Position numbers and translations under genes: made by a program. Positions 9,074-17,484 of a stretch of DNA of 64,000 nt are shown here, piece by piece. Every line of letters starts with the position of its first letter. Positions within the stretch are counted from its first letter, which is position 1. Source of the DNA: Bacteroidales bacterium (GTDB taxonomy: Bacteria > Bacteroidota > Bacteroidia > Bacteroidales > UBA932); the NCBI GenBank assembly GCA_017452265.1, contig JAFTMS010000031.1, positions 124,001-188,000 on the forward strand, read 5' to 3'. The notes beneath the pieces are model-generated. The model searched no databases. It saw only the letters and a list, made by a program, of their open reading frames with translations, and was not told where the DNA came from.

Positions 9074-9587
9074 GATATTATCGGCACTTGGTGTTGTCGT
9101 CGCCCTCACGGTGACGGCCTTCATCGTGCAGTCGTGCGGCATATATTCGTTCACAGGAACGTCCATACAGCCGGACGTCAAGACAGTGACCATCAATTAT
9201 TTCGAGTATAAGGCGCTGAAGGTGAATCCGTCCCTGAGCAACCAGATTACGGAGGCTCTGCAGGAGAAGTTCATCAAGCTGACCAAACTGGAACTGGTGG
9301 ACATTGACGGAGACCTTGAGATTGTAGGCGCCGTCACCGGATACGATGTGAAGGCGACGGCCATCACCGAGAGCGAGGCTGCTGCACAGAACCGTCTGAC
9401 GGTGACCGTGAAGATAAGCTTCGTGAACCGCAAATACCCGGAGGACGACTTCCCGGACAAGTCATTCTCTGCATATCAGGACTTCGATGCCACACAGTCG
9501 CTGGATGCGGTGGAGGCAACCCTCTGCGAGGATATCGTGGAGCAGCTTTGTGAGGACATCTTCAATGCAACGGTTGCAAACTGGTAG
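9057..9587 (+). CDS. lptE: LPS-assembly lipoprotein LptE
   Basis: 176 residues with a signal peptide and Cys at residue 27 (QSCGIYSFTG), the usual Bacteroidetes LptE start. The rest matches the small alpha/beta LptE fold by length and pattern (IQPDVKTVTINYFEYKA, then alternating strands). LptE plugs the LptD barrel and helps place lipopolysaccharide in the outer leaflet. Its ATG lies inside the last codons of the activator gene, so the two are translationally coupled. LptE is poorly conserved, so the call rests on length, lipobox, the GIYSF start and the neighbouring secG. Confidence 0.85.
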   Translation: MTLKNKILSALGVVVALTVTAFIVQSCGIYSFTGTSIQPDVKTVTINYFEYKALKVNPSLSNQITEALQEKFIKLTKLELVDIDGDLEIVGAVTGYDVKATAITESEAAAQNRLTVTVKISFVNRKYPEDDFPDKSFSAYQDFDATQSLDAVEATLCEDIVEQLCEDIFNATVANW

Positions 9588-9591
9588 GAAT

Positions 9592-10182
9592 ATGGGCTAT
9601 ATTGACTTGAGAAAACTTAATCTTGATGAACTTGTGGGTGTGGTGAACCTTTATCCGTGGTTCGGCGGCGCCCGAAAGGAGCTTTGCGAGAGGATGAGCC
9701 GCATGGGAGGCTGGGACGATGCGCAGTATGCGGATGCGGCCATGTACATTGCAGCCCGCGGAAAGCTGTCCGACATCATGCGCTCGTCGCGTGAAGAGGA
9801 CTGGACGGATGCGGATGTGGAGAGCCTGCTGAAGTCTTACATCGCGGAGAAGGAGACGGCGCAGGCGGAAGAGGCCGCCGGTCCTAAGAGGAAGGTATAT
9901 GCAGGAGTGGGGGACTACTTCTCGCAGGAGGATTACGACCAGGTGAGACGTTCGGAGGACAACGTGTTTTCGCGATATGCGGCCAAGGCGCGTCAGGACA
10001 GGTCGTCGGAAGGTGAGGTCGATGTGGAATTCGACCTTTACACCGAAACTTTGGCCCAGATTTATGCGGAACAGGGTTATTATGAGCAGGCAAAGGCCAT
10101 TTATTCGAAACTAATTTTGGCATATCCGGAAAAAAATGCTTACTTTGCAGCCCTTATTCAAAAAATTGACGAATTAAATTAG
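9592..10182 (+). CDS. Tetratricopeptide-like protein between lptE and secG
   Basis: 196 residues starting at the ATG at 9592, four bases after the lptE stop; in-frame codons upstream overlap lptE and are not used. There is no signal peptide or membrane span, so it is predicted cytoplasmic. The middle is acidic and probably flexible. The C-terminus holds one good TPR-like helical pair (LAQIYAEQGYYEQAKAIYSK, then LAYPEKNAYFAALI). Genes of this kind recur between lptE and secG in Bacteroidetes, but no function is established to my knowledge. Confidence 0.75.
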   Translation: MGYIDLRKLNLDELVGVVNLYPWFGGARKELCERMSRMGGWDDAQYADAAMYIAARGKLSDIMRSSREEDWTDADVESLLKSYIAEKETAQAEEAAGPKRKVYAGVGDYFSQEDYDQVRRSEDNVFSRYAAKARQDRSSEGEVDVEFDLYTETLAQIYAEQGYYEQAKAIYSKLILAYPEKNAYFAALIQKIDELN

Positions 10183-10195
10183 TTTTAAAGACGAT

Positions 10196-10537
10196 ATGAA
10201 CGTACTTTTTACCATTTTGACAGTGCTTGTCCTCATCGCCAGCATTCTTATCACACTCATCGTGCTGCTTCAGAACGGCAAGGGTGGCGGACTCGCAAGC
10301 AATTTCGTGGCAGGAAACCAGACATTCGGCGTACGCCAGACAGCGGATATCCTTGAGAAGATCACATGGGGTCTCGCTGCATTCATCCTCTTACTGTCGA
10401 TTGTGACTTCAGTCTCGCTTCACAACGGCGGTTCGGCTGTGGACTACACAGAGAAGATCGAGCTTGATGCTCCGGCTCCTGAGTTCCCTGCAGCCATCCC
10501 ATCAGCAGAGAATCCGGCAGAGACACCTGCAGAGTAA
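10196..10537 (+). CDS. secG: Preprotein translocase subunit SecG
   Basis: 113 residues with two membrane spans (about 3-25 and 54-76) separated by the SecG loop (LLQNGKGGGLASNF), which identifies the family. SecG assists SecYEG-dependent export. The C-terminal tail is Pro/Ala/Glu-rich and variable, as often in this phylum. It lies 13 bases after the TPR gene and ends the activator-lptE-TPR-secG operon. Confidence 0.93.
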   Translation: MNVLFTILTVLVLIASILITLIVLLQNGKGGGLASNFVAGNQTFGVRQTADILEKITWGLAAFILLLSIVTSVSLHNGGSAVDYTEKIELDAPAPEFPAAIPSAENPAETPAE

Positions 10538-10552
10538 TTGCATCATCGCCGA

Positions 10553-10567
10553 CTGACATTTTGTCAG
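10553..10567 (+). promoter_or_regulatory. Palindrome upstream of clpB, possible stress-promoter element
   Basis: CTGACA-TTT-TGTCAG is a perfect 6-bp inverted repeat with a 3-base spacer, 160 bases before the clpB start and just after secG. No TAnnTTTG box is visible in the 190-base gap, so this palindrome is the best candidate for a special control site. A longer hairpin (GCCGTCA at 10600-10606, TGACGGC at 10619-10625) follows and may be a weak terminator for secG. Confidence 0.35.
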
Positions 10568-10727
10568 AATAAGGCATTTGGAATATAATTTGACTTTCAG
10601 CCGTCAGTTCATTGGAATTGACGGCTTGTCTTGCATATAATGCATCAGATTCTCACGTCGCTGCGCGAACCCGTGGCAATCTCGGCAGTCTTTCCACTGA
10701 ACCGCAATAATCATAGGAGGAAAGAAT

Positions 10728-12896
10728 ATGGCAGAAAACAAGTTTGAAAATTTGAGCAGGTTCGCTGTCAACCTCAACGAGAGGGCAGCGGGCGGCAAGC
10801 TCGACCCTGTGATCGGCAGGGATGAGGAAATACGTAGAGTATTGCAGATTCTGAGCAGAAGGACAAAGAACAATCCTATACTGGTCGGCGAGCCGGGTGT
10901 CGGCAAGACGGCCATATCGGAAGGTATCGCCCAGAAGATTGTGGACGGCGATGTACCTGAAAACCTGAAGAACCGCAAGATATATTCACTTGATATGGGT
11001 GCCCTTATCGCAGGCGCCAAATATCAGGGAGAGTTCGAGGAAAGGCTTAAGGGCGTCGTGAAGGAAGTCGTGGACAGCGAAGGTGAAGTGATATTGTTCA
11101 TAGACGAGATACACACCCTTGTGGGAGCCGGACGTACTTCCGGAGCCATGGATGCCTCAAACATCCTGAAACCGGCATTGGCGCGAGGCGAACTCCGCAC
11201 GATAGGTTCGACGACTCTGGACGAGTATCAGAAGTATTTCGAGACCGACAAGGCTCTGGAGCGCCGTTTCCAGATGGTCATGGTGGACGAACCTTCGCCG
11301 GCGGCATCCATATCCATCATGCGAGGCCTCAAGGAACGTTACGAGAACCATCATAAGGTACGCATAGAGGATGACGCCCTGATTGCGGCTGTGGAGCTGT
11401 CGCATAGGTATATCACCAACCGTTTCCTTCCGGACAAGGCCATAGACCTTGTGGATGAGGCGGCATCAAAGCTGCGTCTGGAGATGAACTCGGTGCCGGA
11501 GCCGATAGCGGAGCTGGACAGCAGGATACGGCAGCTTGAAATCGAGCGCGAGGCCATCAGACGCGAGGGCGTATCCATGAAGATGGACAAGATAAAGGCG
11601 GAGCTCAAGGAGCTGAATGCTGAACGTGATGACCTCCGCAAACGCTGGGACGAGGAAAAGGATATACTTTCCGACCTTCAGCACGCGCGTCAGAAGATGG
11701 AGGACTTCAAGATAGAGGCCCACAACGCCGAAAGAGCCGGCGACTACGGTAAAGTGGCTGAAATACGCTACGGAAAGATGGCAGAGGTGCAGAAGAAGAT
11801 CGAAGACCTTACGGCACGGCAGGCAGCAATCAAGAATCCTATCATAACAGAGGCTGTCACGCCGGAAGACATTGCGGAAGTTGTCGCCAAATGGACCGGT
11901 ATTCCTGTGCGACGGATGCTTGAAAGCGAGAGGGAGAAGCTGCTCCGCATGGAGGCAGAGCTTCACAAAAGGATCGTCGGCCAGAATCAGGCGATAGAGG
12001 CCGTTGCGGATGCCGTACGCCGTTCACGTGCCGGTCTGCAGAACGAGAAGAGGCCTATAGGTTCGTTCCTGTTCATGGGTACGACGGGTGTCGGCAAGAC
12101 GGAGCTGGCCAAGGCGCTCGCCGAGTTCCTTTTCAACGACGAGAACATGATGACGCGAATCGATATGAGCGAGTATCAGGAGCGTCATTCCGTGAGCCGT
12201 CTTGTAGGTGCGCCTCCGGGATATGTAGGATATGACGAAGGCGGGCAGCTGACGGAGGCTGTAAGGCGCAAGCCTTATTCGGTCGTGCTGCTGGACGAGA
12301 TAGAAAAGGCCCATCCGGACGTATTCAACACCCTGCTTCAGGTGCTTGACGACGGTCGTCTGACCGATAACAAAGGCCGCACCGTGGACTTCAAGAACAC
12401 GATTCTGGTCATGACCTCGAATGTCGGAGCGGACATCATCCAGTCATATATGGAGCGTCTTCCGGCATCTTCCGAGACGGCGGATCAGTCAGCGGCTCCG
12501 AGCGAACGTCAGCGTCTTCTCGCCGAATGCCGGAACGAGGTCCTCGAGGTGCTCAGGCGTACCGTCCGACCGGAATTCCTCAACAGGATCGATGAAGTCA
12601 TCATGTTCGAGCCGCTTTCACAGACCGACATCCGCGACATCCTCAGGATGCAGATGAAGGACCTGCAGAACAAGCTCGGCGAGAACGGAGTGACCGTCAG
12701 CTTCACAAAGGAATTCGAGGACTACATGAGCACAAAGGGTTATGAGCCTGCTTATGGCGCACGTCCTGTCAAGAGGCTCATGCAGAAGGAGCTCATCAAC
12801 ATCCTCGCTAAGTCCATCCTCGACGGCAAAGTCCACCGCGACTCCGCCATTCTCGTAGACATTCAGGACGGCCAGATCACCGTCCGCGAAGCCTGA
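10728..12896 (+). CDS. clpB: ClpB disaggregase lacking the N-terminal domain
   Basis: 722 residues against about 860 for usual ClpB. A good ribosome site (AGGAGG) precedes the ATG. The protein starts directly at the linker into the first AAA+ module ([15 protein letters not shown]): Walker A GEPGVGKT at 54-61, ILFIDEIH, the ClpB-type coiled-coil middle domain at about 265-385, then the second AAA+ module with GTTGVGKT near 450-457, [14 protein letters not shown] and [11 protein letters not shown]. The Clp-N repeat domain is absent and could not fit in the 190 bases after secG. A short extra Ser/Ala/Glu-rich insert lies before RPEFLNR. The middle domain separates it from ClpA and ClpC. It should thread aggregated proteins together with DnaK. 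Confidence 0.93.
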   Translation: MAENKFENLSRFAVNLNERAAGGKLDPVIGRDEEIRRVLQILSRRTKNNPILVGEPGVGKTAISEGIAQKIVDGDVPENLKNRKIYSLDMGALIAGAKYQGEFEERLKGVVKEVVDSEGEVILFIDEIHTLVGAGRTSGAMDASNILKPALARGELRTIGSTTLDEYQKYFETDKALERRFQMVMVDEPSPAASISIMRGLKERYENHHKVRIEDDALIAAVELSHRYITNRFLPDKAIDLVDEAASKLRLEMNSVPEPIAELDSRIRQLEIEREAIRREGVSMKMDKIKAELKELNAERDDLRKRWDEEKDILSDLQHARQKMEDFKIEAHNAERAGDYGKVAEIRYGKMAEVQKKIEDLTARQAAIKNPIITEAVTPEDIAEVVAKWTGIPVRRMLESEREKLLRMEAELHKRIVGQNQAIEAVADAVRRSRAGLQNEKRPIGSFLFMGTTGVGKTELAKALAEFLFNDENMMTRIDMSEYQERHSVSRLVGAPPGYVGYDEGGQLTEAVRRKPYSVVLLDEIEKAHPDVFNTLLQVLDDGRLTDNKGRTVDFKNTILVMTSNVGADIIQSYMERLPASSETADQSAAPSERQRLLAECRNEVLEVLRRTVRPEFLNRIDEVIMFEPLSQTDIRDILRMQMKDLQNKLGENGVTVSFTKEFEDYMSTKGYEPAYGARPVKRLMQKELINILAKSILDGKVHRDSAILVDIQDGQITVREA

Positions 12897-12929
12897 AATA
12901 CAACTCGCTGCAAATTAGCGTATTACAAG

Positions 12930-12961
12930 AAGTGCGTGCCGCCATTGGGGAGCACGCACTT
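12930..12961. terminator. Terminator hairpin of a repeated palindromic family (copy 1)
   Basis: A 10-bp stem (AAGTGCGTGC at 12930-12939, GCACGCACTT at 12952-12961) with a 12-base loop, between the convergent clpB and S46 peptidase genes. The same core occurs at 27062-27087 in reverse orientation and at 51788-51837. Similarity extends beyond the stem, so it is more than a chance terminator. Confidence 0.7.
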
Positions 12962-12999
12962 TCTGTAAGTTGCTGATATTGCGTTATTTGGATTTTACG

Positions 13000-15261
13000 C
13001 TATTCTTGCGGGGGAAACAGCTCTTTGATGATGCGATCCATGCCGGCGTAGCAGTCGAGAGTCCATAGGACGAAGCGGATGTCCACGCAGACGCATTTGT
13101 TGTAGCCGTCCACGCACATCATGTCGCTGGCAAGGGACTCCTTGTTGCCGTCGAAGGCAAGGCCTATCAGCTCGCCGCGCGAGTTGAGGACGGGACTGCC
13201 GGAATTTCCACCTGTTATGTCATTGTCTGTGAGGAAGTTCACATGCATTGTATTTCCGTCGGGGCTGCATCCCCAGCGTCCCCAGTCACCTTTCTCGTAG
13301 AGGGCCAGCAGCCTGTCCTTCAGCGAGAAGTCGTAGGAGTCCGGATTGTGTTTCTCAAGGATGCCTTTCGAGGTGCTCTTCCAGTCGCAGTACACGCCGT
13401 CGTAAGGTTCGAGAGGGCCGACGGTTCCGTATGTAATCCTCATCGTCGAGTTTGCGTCCGGATACTGCGGCACACCCTTGTCCAGCCTCATCTGATACAG
13501 GGCGTGGGTGAATTCGCGGTCGAGACTGCTTCTGTCGTATTCGCCTTCCGCCTCTTTGATTCTGTTGTTGAACTCCATTATGCGTACGTCATCCATGAAG
13601 CGGAAAAGCGGATCTGCCTCATAGTCAGCCACGGTATGCCTTTCATCAAGGAAGCTCCGGAGCCTTCCTTCGTCCGTGAGGAAGCTGTTGTTCCATGTAT
13701 ATTCTGCAACTGCCTGGCAATCACCGTCAAACTTGTCGAGAAGCTCTTTCTGATAAGGCCCCATCATATCCCTGTCCACATTCTCCAGGAAAGTCTTCAC
13801 GGCATAGTGGTACAGATCCTTCTCCACCCGAAGGTCGATGGCGTCATATTCCTTCAGAAGGCTCGCCTGAAGCTCCGGAACATCGTTTCCCGTAAAAAGG
13901 GAATTGTTGCAGCAGTCGATTTCGTCCTGCCCCGGGCCTTTGGCCATACGTATTTCGCCGTTCACATATTCAGCCTTCTTCTTCGGCTTTATGTTATTCA
14001 TCTTCAGGATGTTGTCGCGGAACTGCCTCGTCTTTCCGACAGCTCTTGTTATGCGTGTTCCACGGATGAGCGTCTCACGGTAATATGCCAGATTCCTTTC
14101 AACTTCGCGCACGTTGGCATATGCCTTTCCTATACGCGGAAGCAGATCTCCCCATTCGGCCTTACGCTCCGGCGAAGCATCGATCCACTCCTGAAGCTCC
14201 TTCTCGACACGGGCCTTTTCCGCAGCCACTCCGAACCTCCCGTAGCAAAGCACTTCGCCGCTCTGCAGCTCCTGTACATTGCTGAGGCTGAAGAAGTAAT
14301 CCGAATAACGGAGTCTGATCTCCGGATCTGCGTTCATCCAGCCGTTGATGATCTCCATCTGCTTTCCGCGGAGCTCGTTGCTCACCGGGAGCTTGAGCGT
14401 CCTGTTGAATTCGGTTTCGAAGGAGGTGCTGTATCGGTTGGTTCTGCCGGGATATCCGATGACCATCGTGTAGTCACCCTCCTTGTAGCCCTCAAGGGAA
14501 ATCGGAAGGATACGCTCGGGCTTCATCGGTACATTTTCATGCGAAAATTCGGCAGGGGAGCCGTCAGGGGCCGTATATATACGGTAGAGGGCGAAATCGC
14601 ACTTGTGCTGAGGCCATTCCCAATTGTCGATGTCTCCGCCGAAAGCGGCAGAGGATACGGGAGGTGCCGCCACCAGACGCACGTCCTTATATACCTTATA
14701 CAGAGCGATATAGTATTTCGAGCCGCTCCACATCGAAGCCAGCCACGGTTCCAGGCCAGTCTCCGCATATTTCCTCTCCATGAGGTAGCTGAGCTTGCGG
14801 CTTCCGAGCTTCTTGCCTTCCGCCTCGTGCTGCTTCTTGAGGGCGTTCACCTCATCGGTGACGTCGAGCACCCTCTGGAGGAAATACACACTCTTGCCGG
14901 CGATGTTCACTTCCTCGTTCCGACGCATGGCCCAGAAGCCTTCCTCGAGGTAGTTGTGTTCGGGGGTGCTGAGCGCGTGGACATCGCCGTAAGCGCAGTG
15001 GTGGTTCGTTATGAGCAGGCCCTGCTCCGAAATCATGCTTCCGGTGCAGCCGAACTCCATCGAGACGACGGCATCCGCAACGGTAGCTCCGGGAGCGTCC
15101 GCATTGTATATTTCACCGGCCGATAGCTCCAGCCCGCGTTCCTGCATCTTTTTCTCCAAAGCCGCATCGATGGTATGTATCATCCACATACCCTCATCCG
15201 CCATAGCCATTTGACTATAGGTCAATACTATAATAACAGATAATATTTTAAATGCCTTCAT
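13000..15261 (-). CDS. S46 dipeptidyl-peptidase (DPP7-like)
   Basis: 753 residues from the ATG at 15261, which starts a clear signal peptide; the in-frame extension upstream has none. The catalytic His region is ITNHHC near residue 87 and the nucleophile region is GGNSGSPV near residue 685, as in DPP7 and DPP11. After it comes LAFDGNKESLASD. DPP7 carries Gly at the specificity position of this segment, whereas DPP11, which prefers Asp/Glu, carries Arg, so a broad hydrophobic DPP7-type preference is inferred. It should release dipeptides in the periplasm for peptide-fermenting growth. It follows the polyferredoxin gene across the hairpin element at 15275-15373. Confidence 0.9.
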   Translation of the reverse strand: MKAFKILSVIIVLTYSQMAMADEGMWMIHTIDAALEKKMQERGLELSAGEIYNADAPGATVADAVVSMEFGCTGSMISEQGLLITNHHCAYGDVHALSTPEHNYLEEGFWAMRRNEEVNIAGKSVYFLQRVLDVTDEVNALKKQHEAEGKKLGSRKLSYLMERKYAETGLEPWLASMWSGSKYYIALYKVYKDVRLVAAPPVSSAAFGGDIDNWEWPQHKCDFALYRIYTAPDGSPAEFSHENVPMKPERILPISLEGYKEGDYTMVIGYPGRTNRYSTSFETEFNRTLKLPVSNELRGKQMEIINGWMNADPEIRLRYSDYFFSLSNVQELQSGEVLCYGRFGVAAEKARVEKELQEWIDASPERKAEWGDLLPRIGKAYANVREVERNLAYYRETLIRGTRITRAVGKTRQFRDNILKMNNIKPKKKAEYVNGEIRMAKGPGQDEIDCCNNSLFTGNDVPELQASLLKEYDAIDLRVEKDLYHYAVKTFLENVDRDMMGPYQKELLDKFDGDCQAVAEYTWNNSFLTDEGRLRSFLDERHTVADYEADPLFRFMDDVRIMEFNNRIKEAEGEYDRSSLDREFTHALYQMRLDKGVPQYPDANSTMRITYGTVGPLEPYDGVYCDWKSTSKGILEKHNPDSYDFSLKDRLLALYEKGDWGRWGCSPDGNTMHVNFLTDNDITGGNSGSPVLNSRGELIGLAFDGNKESLASDMMCVDGYNKCVCVDIRFVLWTLDCYAGMDRIIKELFPPQE

Positions 15262-15274
15262 TTTTGAATTGATT

Positions 15275-15373
15275 ACATGTGGTATATAAAAACCCTGGCC
15301 GCCCATGGCCCGGTGAATGGGAGGGGCCCGCTCCGTAGGAGTGGGAGGGATTTAGTTTTTATATACCATATGT
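15275..15373. repeat. Long inverted repeat enclosing a GC-rich hairpin
   Basis: Arms of 19 bases at 15275-15293 and 15355-15373 are complementary with a single mismatch; the inner 14 bases (TGGTATATAAAAAC) match perfectly. The 61-base interior is GC-rich and holds a hairpin CCCGCTCC, GTA, GGAGTGGG, followed by the motif GGATTTAG. The same plan (8-9-bp purine/pyrimidine stem, 3-base loop, then GGATTTAG) recurs at 60572-60600 and 60714-60742. It fills the gap between the polyferredoxin and S46 genes and could act as terminator, RNA processing site or small mobile repeat. Confidence 0.65.
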
Positions 15374-15374
15374 A

Positions 15375-17390
15375 TTAATATTCATATTCATATGTTATTC
15401 CCGGTTCCTTGAACTTGAACTTCGCTCCCTCTTCCCTTACGTCATCCTTCTTGTAAGTGATTGTCCATGTCTCCATGGTCATGAGTTCCCACAGCCTTTC
15501 CGCCGTCATCGGCTCCGCAAACCTCACCTGCATAGCCGGCACAAGGTCCTTATTGAGGTTGAGGTATATGCCTATGACACCGTCGTGCTTCGAAAGATGG
15601 TTGCTCAGGAACGGCATGTTGCGCAGGATGATAGGCTTGTCGTAATTGCTGTCGGAAATCTCATATATGTACTGAGTCTTGCCCTCGGCCTCTTCCACGC
15701 GGCTCTTGAACTCCGCCTTGAAAGGATTGAACATCTTCCTGATGTATTCTTCAGCGCCGATGCTTCCCACTTCATCCTCAAGCTCCACGAACTCATATCC
15801 CACCTCGACCTCACGCGTGCCTCCGCCATGCACAGGCATCATCAGCTTCTCCATCTCCACGATTTCCTCAAACCAGTCCTCGTCGGGATTCTCCGAAGGA
15901 TCCATGTACACACGCACGATGAGAGGACATGCAAATTCACTTTCAAGACCGTATATCTTCTTTCCTGTATTCCTCATCTGCAGGCCGAGATAGTTGATGT
16001 CCATCTTGTCATACATTCCCTCCGTGCGTATGGTCACGATCTTGAGCGAATCTATAGAACCCGGCTGAAGCGGATTCACCTTGAATCTTGACGGAACATA
16101 TATCGCTTCCTGAATCTTATCAGGGTCGGTCACGGCAGGGTTGTAGAGGATGTCAGCTGAATGACGGTTCACGAATGTCTTCACACCATGTACTCCCGGA
16201 ATCTTCTCAAGCTTTGCCTTGAAGGCCATCGAACTGCCGTAGCACTTCACCGAACGAAGGCCGTCTATCTGCATCGTCTTGAGCGTTGACGGATTCACAA
16301 GCTGTGTCACGGTGCCGTCCTCAGCCACATTCTCGATGCCCCACTTCATGTCGATTGTAGGCAGCTCGAACTTACCGCCGGCCCACATTCCGAAAGCAAT
16401 CAGAACGACCGTCAGAATGGCCGGAACAAGCCTCCATAAACGGCTTCTGCTGCCTCTGCGTACGCCGATGTTGAGCGCCCCCGTCGAGCAGACGGACACA
16501 CATTCGCCACAGAGCGAGCAGTCTACAGACTCCACCCTGCCGTTGTTGCAGGACTTGATGTCGATATGGTAAGGGCACTTCCTGATGCAGGCGCCGCAGT
16601 TGTTGCAGGCGCTTTCGTCCTTCATCACATAAAGGAGCTGCATCTTAGGCTTCGAATGGAGGATTTCGAGAAGGTATCCGAGGATACAGAATCCTCCGAG
16701 CAGCACCGCCCACGGAATGTCGGCGCCAAGAACGTCAGCCACATAGTATGCTCCGAAAAGTACTCCTATCCACAGCCAGAACTTCAGCGAATTTGAAATC
16801 GCTCCAAGTGGACAGAGGTAGCGGCACCAGAACATGTCTATGAAGAAGCTTCCTAAAACCACGATGCAGATGCTTGTGATTGACATCCATAGAGTAATCT
16901 CACCCTTGAAGCCCGTCGCGATGGCGTAATACGGATCCAGATTCTTGCAGAAGAGCTCGCTGGCGTTCACCGTCATGTAGAATATCCAGAATACGAGCAC
17001 GTACTTCACGATGCGGAGCACCTTGTCCACGGCCGAACCGTTGCGCACCTTTATGCCTTTGATGTGCATTGCATTGCGCGCCTTGCCCAGCAGGTCCTGA
17101 ACAGTGCCCACCGGGCATATGTATGCGCAGAAAAGCTTGCTGAACAGTACTATGGCGGCCACGAGGGCGATGCCCATCATCACCTGTACCGATGACATGC
17201 TGCAAGGGAGCGAACCGCGCGAAAGGTAGGTCGCGAGCGCCTGCAGGCCGCCCATCGGGCAGTATGTTTCCGGATCGACGGCTTCCTTCGACGGAACAAT
17301 CCCCGTCATGAATACGATAAGAGCCGCAAGAACACCCCACTGCAGGAGGTATTTCGGCCAGTTTTTCACTATTGTCGGACGTCTTGACAT
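15375..17390 (-). CDS. Membrane polyferredoxin (NapH/CcoG-like) with HMA-like domain
   Basis: 671 residues from the ATG at 17390. About six membrane spans carry two CxxxCP motifs typical of NapH-type electron carriers (CAYICPVGT and CRYLCPLGA). A ferredoxin domain follows with two [4Fe-4S] motifs (CNNCGACIRKCP and CSLCGECVSVC), then another span. The rest includes a segment shaped like a heavy-metal-associated domain (KAKLEKIPGVHGVKTFVNRH, SADILYNP) whose usual CxxC is replaced, leaving one Cys in VKCYGSS. It probably passes electrons across the inner membrane for a metal-related reaction. A strong terminator precedes it (17431-17461), and a near -7 box (TATTTTCG, minus strand 17427-17420) suggests its own promoter. 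Confidence 0.8.
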   Translation of the reverse strand: MSRRPTIVKNWPKYLLQWGVLAALIVFMTGIVPSKEAVDPETYCPMGGLQALATYLSRGSLPCSMSSVQVMMGIALVAAIVLFSKLFCAYICPVGTVQDLLGKARNAMHIKGIKVRNGSAVDKVLRIVKYVLVFWIFYMTVNASELFCKNLDPYYAIATGFKGEITLWMSITSICIVVLGSFFIDMFWCRYLCPLGAISNSLKFWLWIGVLFGAYYVADVLGADIPWAVLLGGFCILGYLLEILHSKPKMQLLYVMKDESACNNCGACIRKCPYHIDIKSCNNGRVESVDCSLCGECVSVCSTGALNIGVRRGSRSRLWRLVPAILTVVLIAFGMWAGGKFELPTIDMKWGIENVAEDGTVTQLVNPSTLKTMQIDGLRSVKCYGSSMAFKAKLEKIPGVHGVKTFVNRHSADILYNPAVTDPDKIQEAIYVPSRFKVNPLQPGSIDSLKIVTIRTEGMYDKMDINYLGLQMRNTGKKIYGLESEFACPLIVRVYMDPSENPDEDWFEEIVEMEKLMMPVHGGGTREVEVGYEFVELEDEVGSIGAEEYIRKMFNPFKAEFKSRVEEAEGKTQYIYEISDSNYDKPIILRNMPFLSNHLSKHDGVIGIYLNLNKDLVPAMQVRFAEPMTAERLWELMTMETWTITYKKDDVREEGAKFKFKEPGITYEYEY

Positions 17391-17430
17391 AAAAATTCTG
17401 TTTGATGTTTCCAAGGTTGCGAAAATACAT

Positions 17431-17461
17431 AAAAAAAGGGTGCGAACCAATATCCGCACCC
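17431..17461 (-). terminator. Intrinsic terminator after the fimbrillin/FISUMP gene
   Basis: On the minus strand, GGGTGCG (17461-17455) pairs with CGCACCC (17444-17438) across a 10-base loop, followed directly by seven T residues. It ends the TonB operon that starts at 24631 and separates it from the polyferredoxin gene, unless transcription reads through. Confidence 0.85.
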
Positions 17462-17484
17462 CTAAAGATTTTCCTGATGATGTG

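Noticed and set aside
13243..15126. Long open frame (627 codons) on the plus strand
   Set aside because: It lies opposite the S46 peptidase, whose catalytic motifs and signal peptide are clear; the plus-strand product has no recognisable domain. The same applies to 24616-26103, 40407-41537 and 46464-47540.
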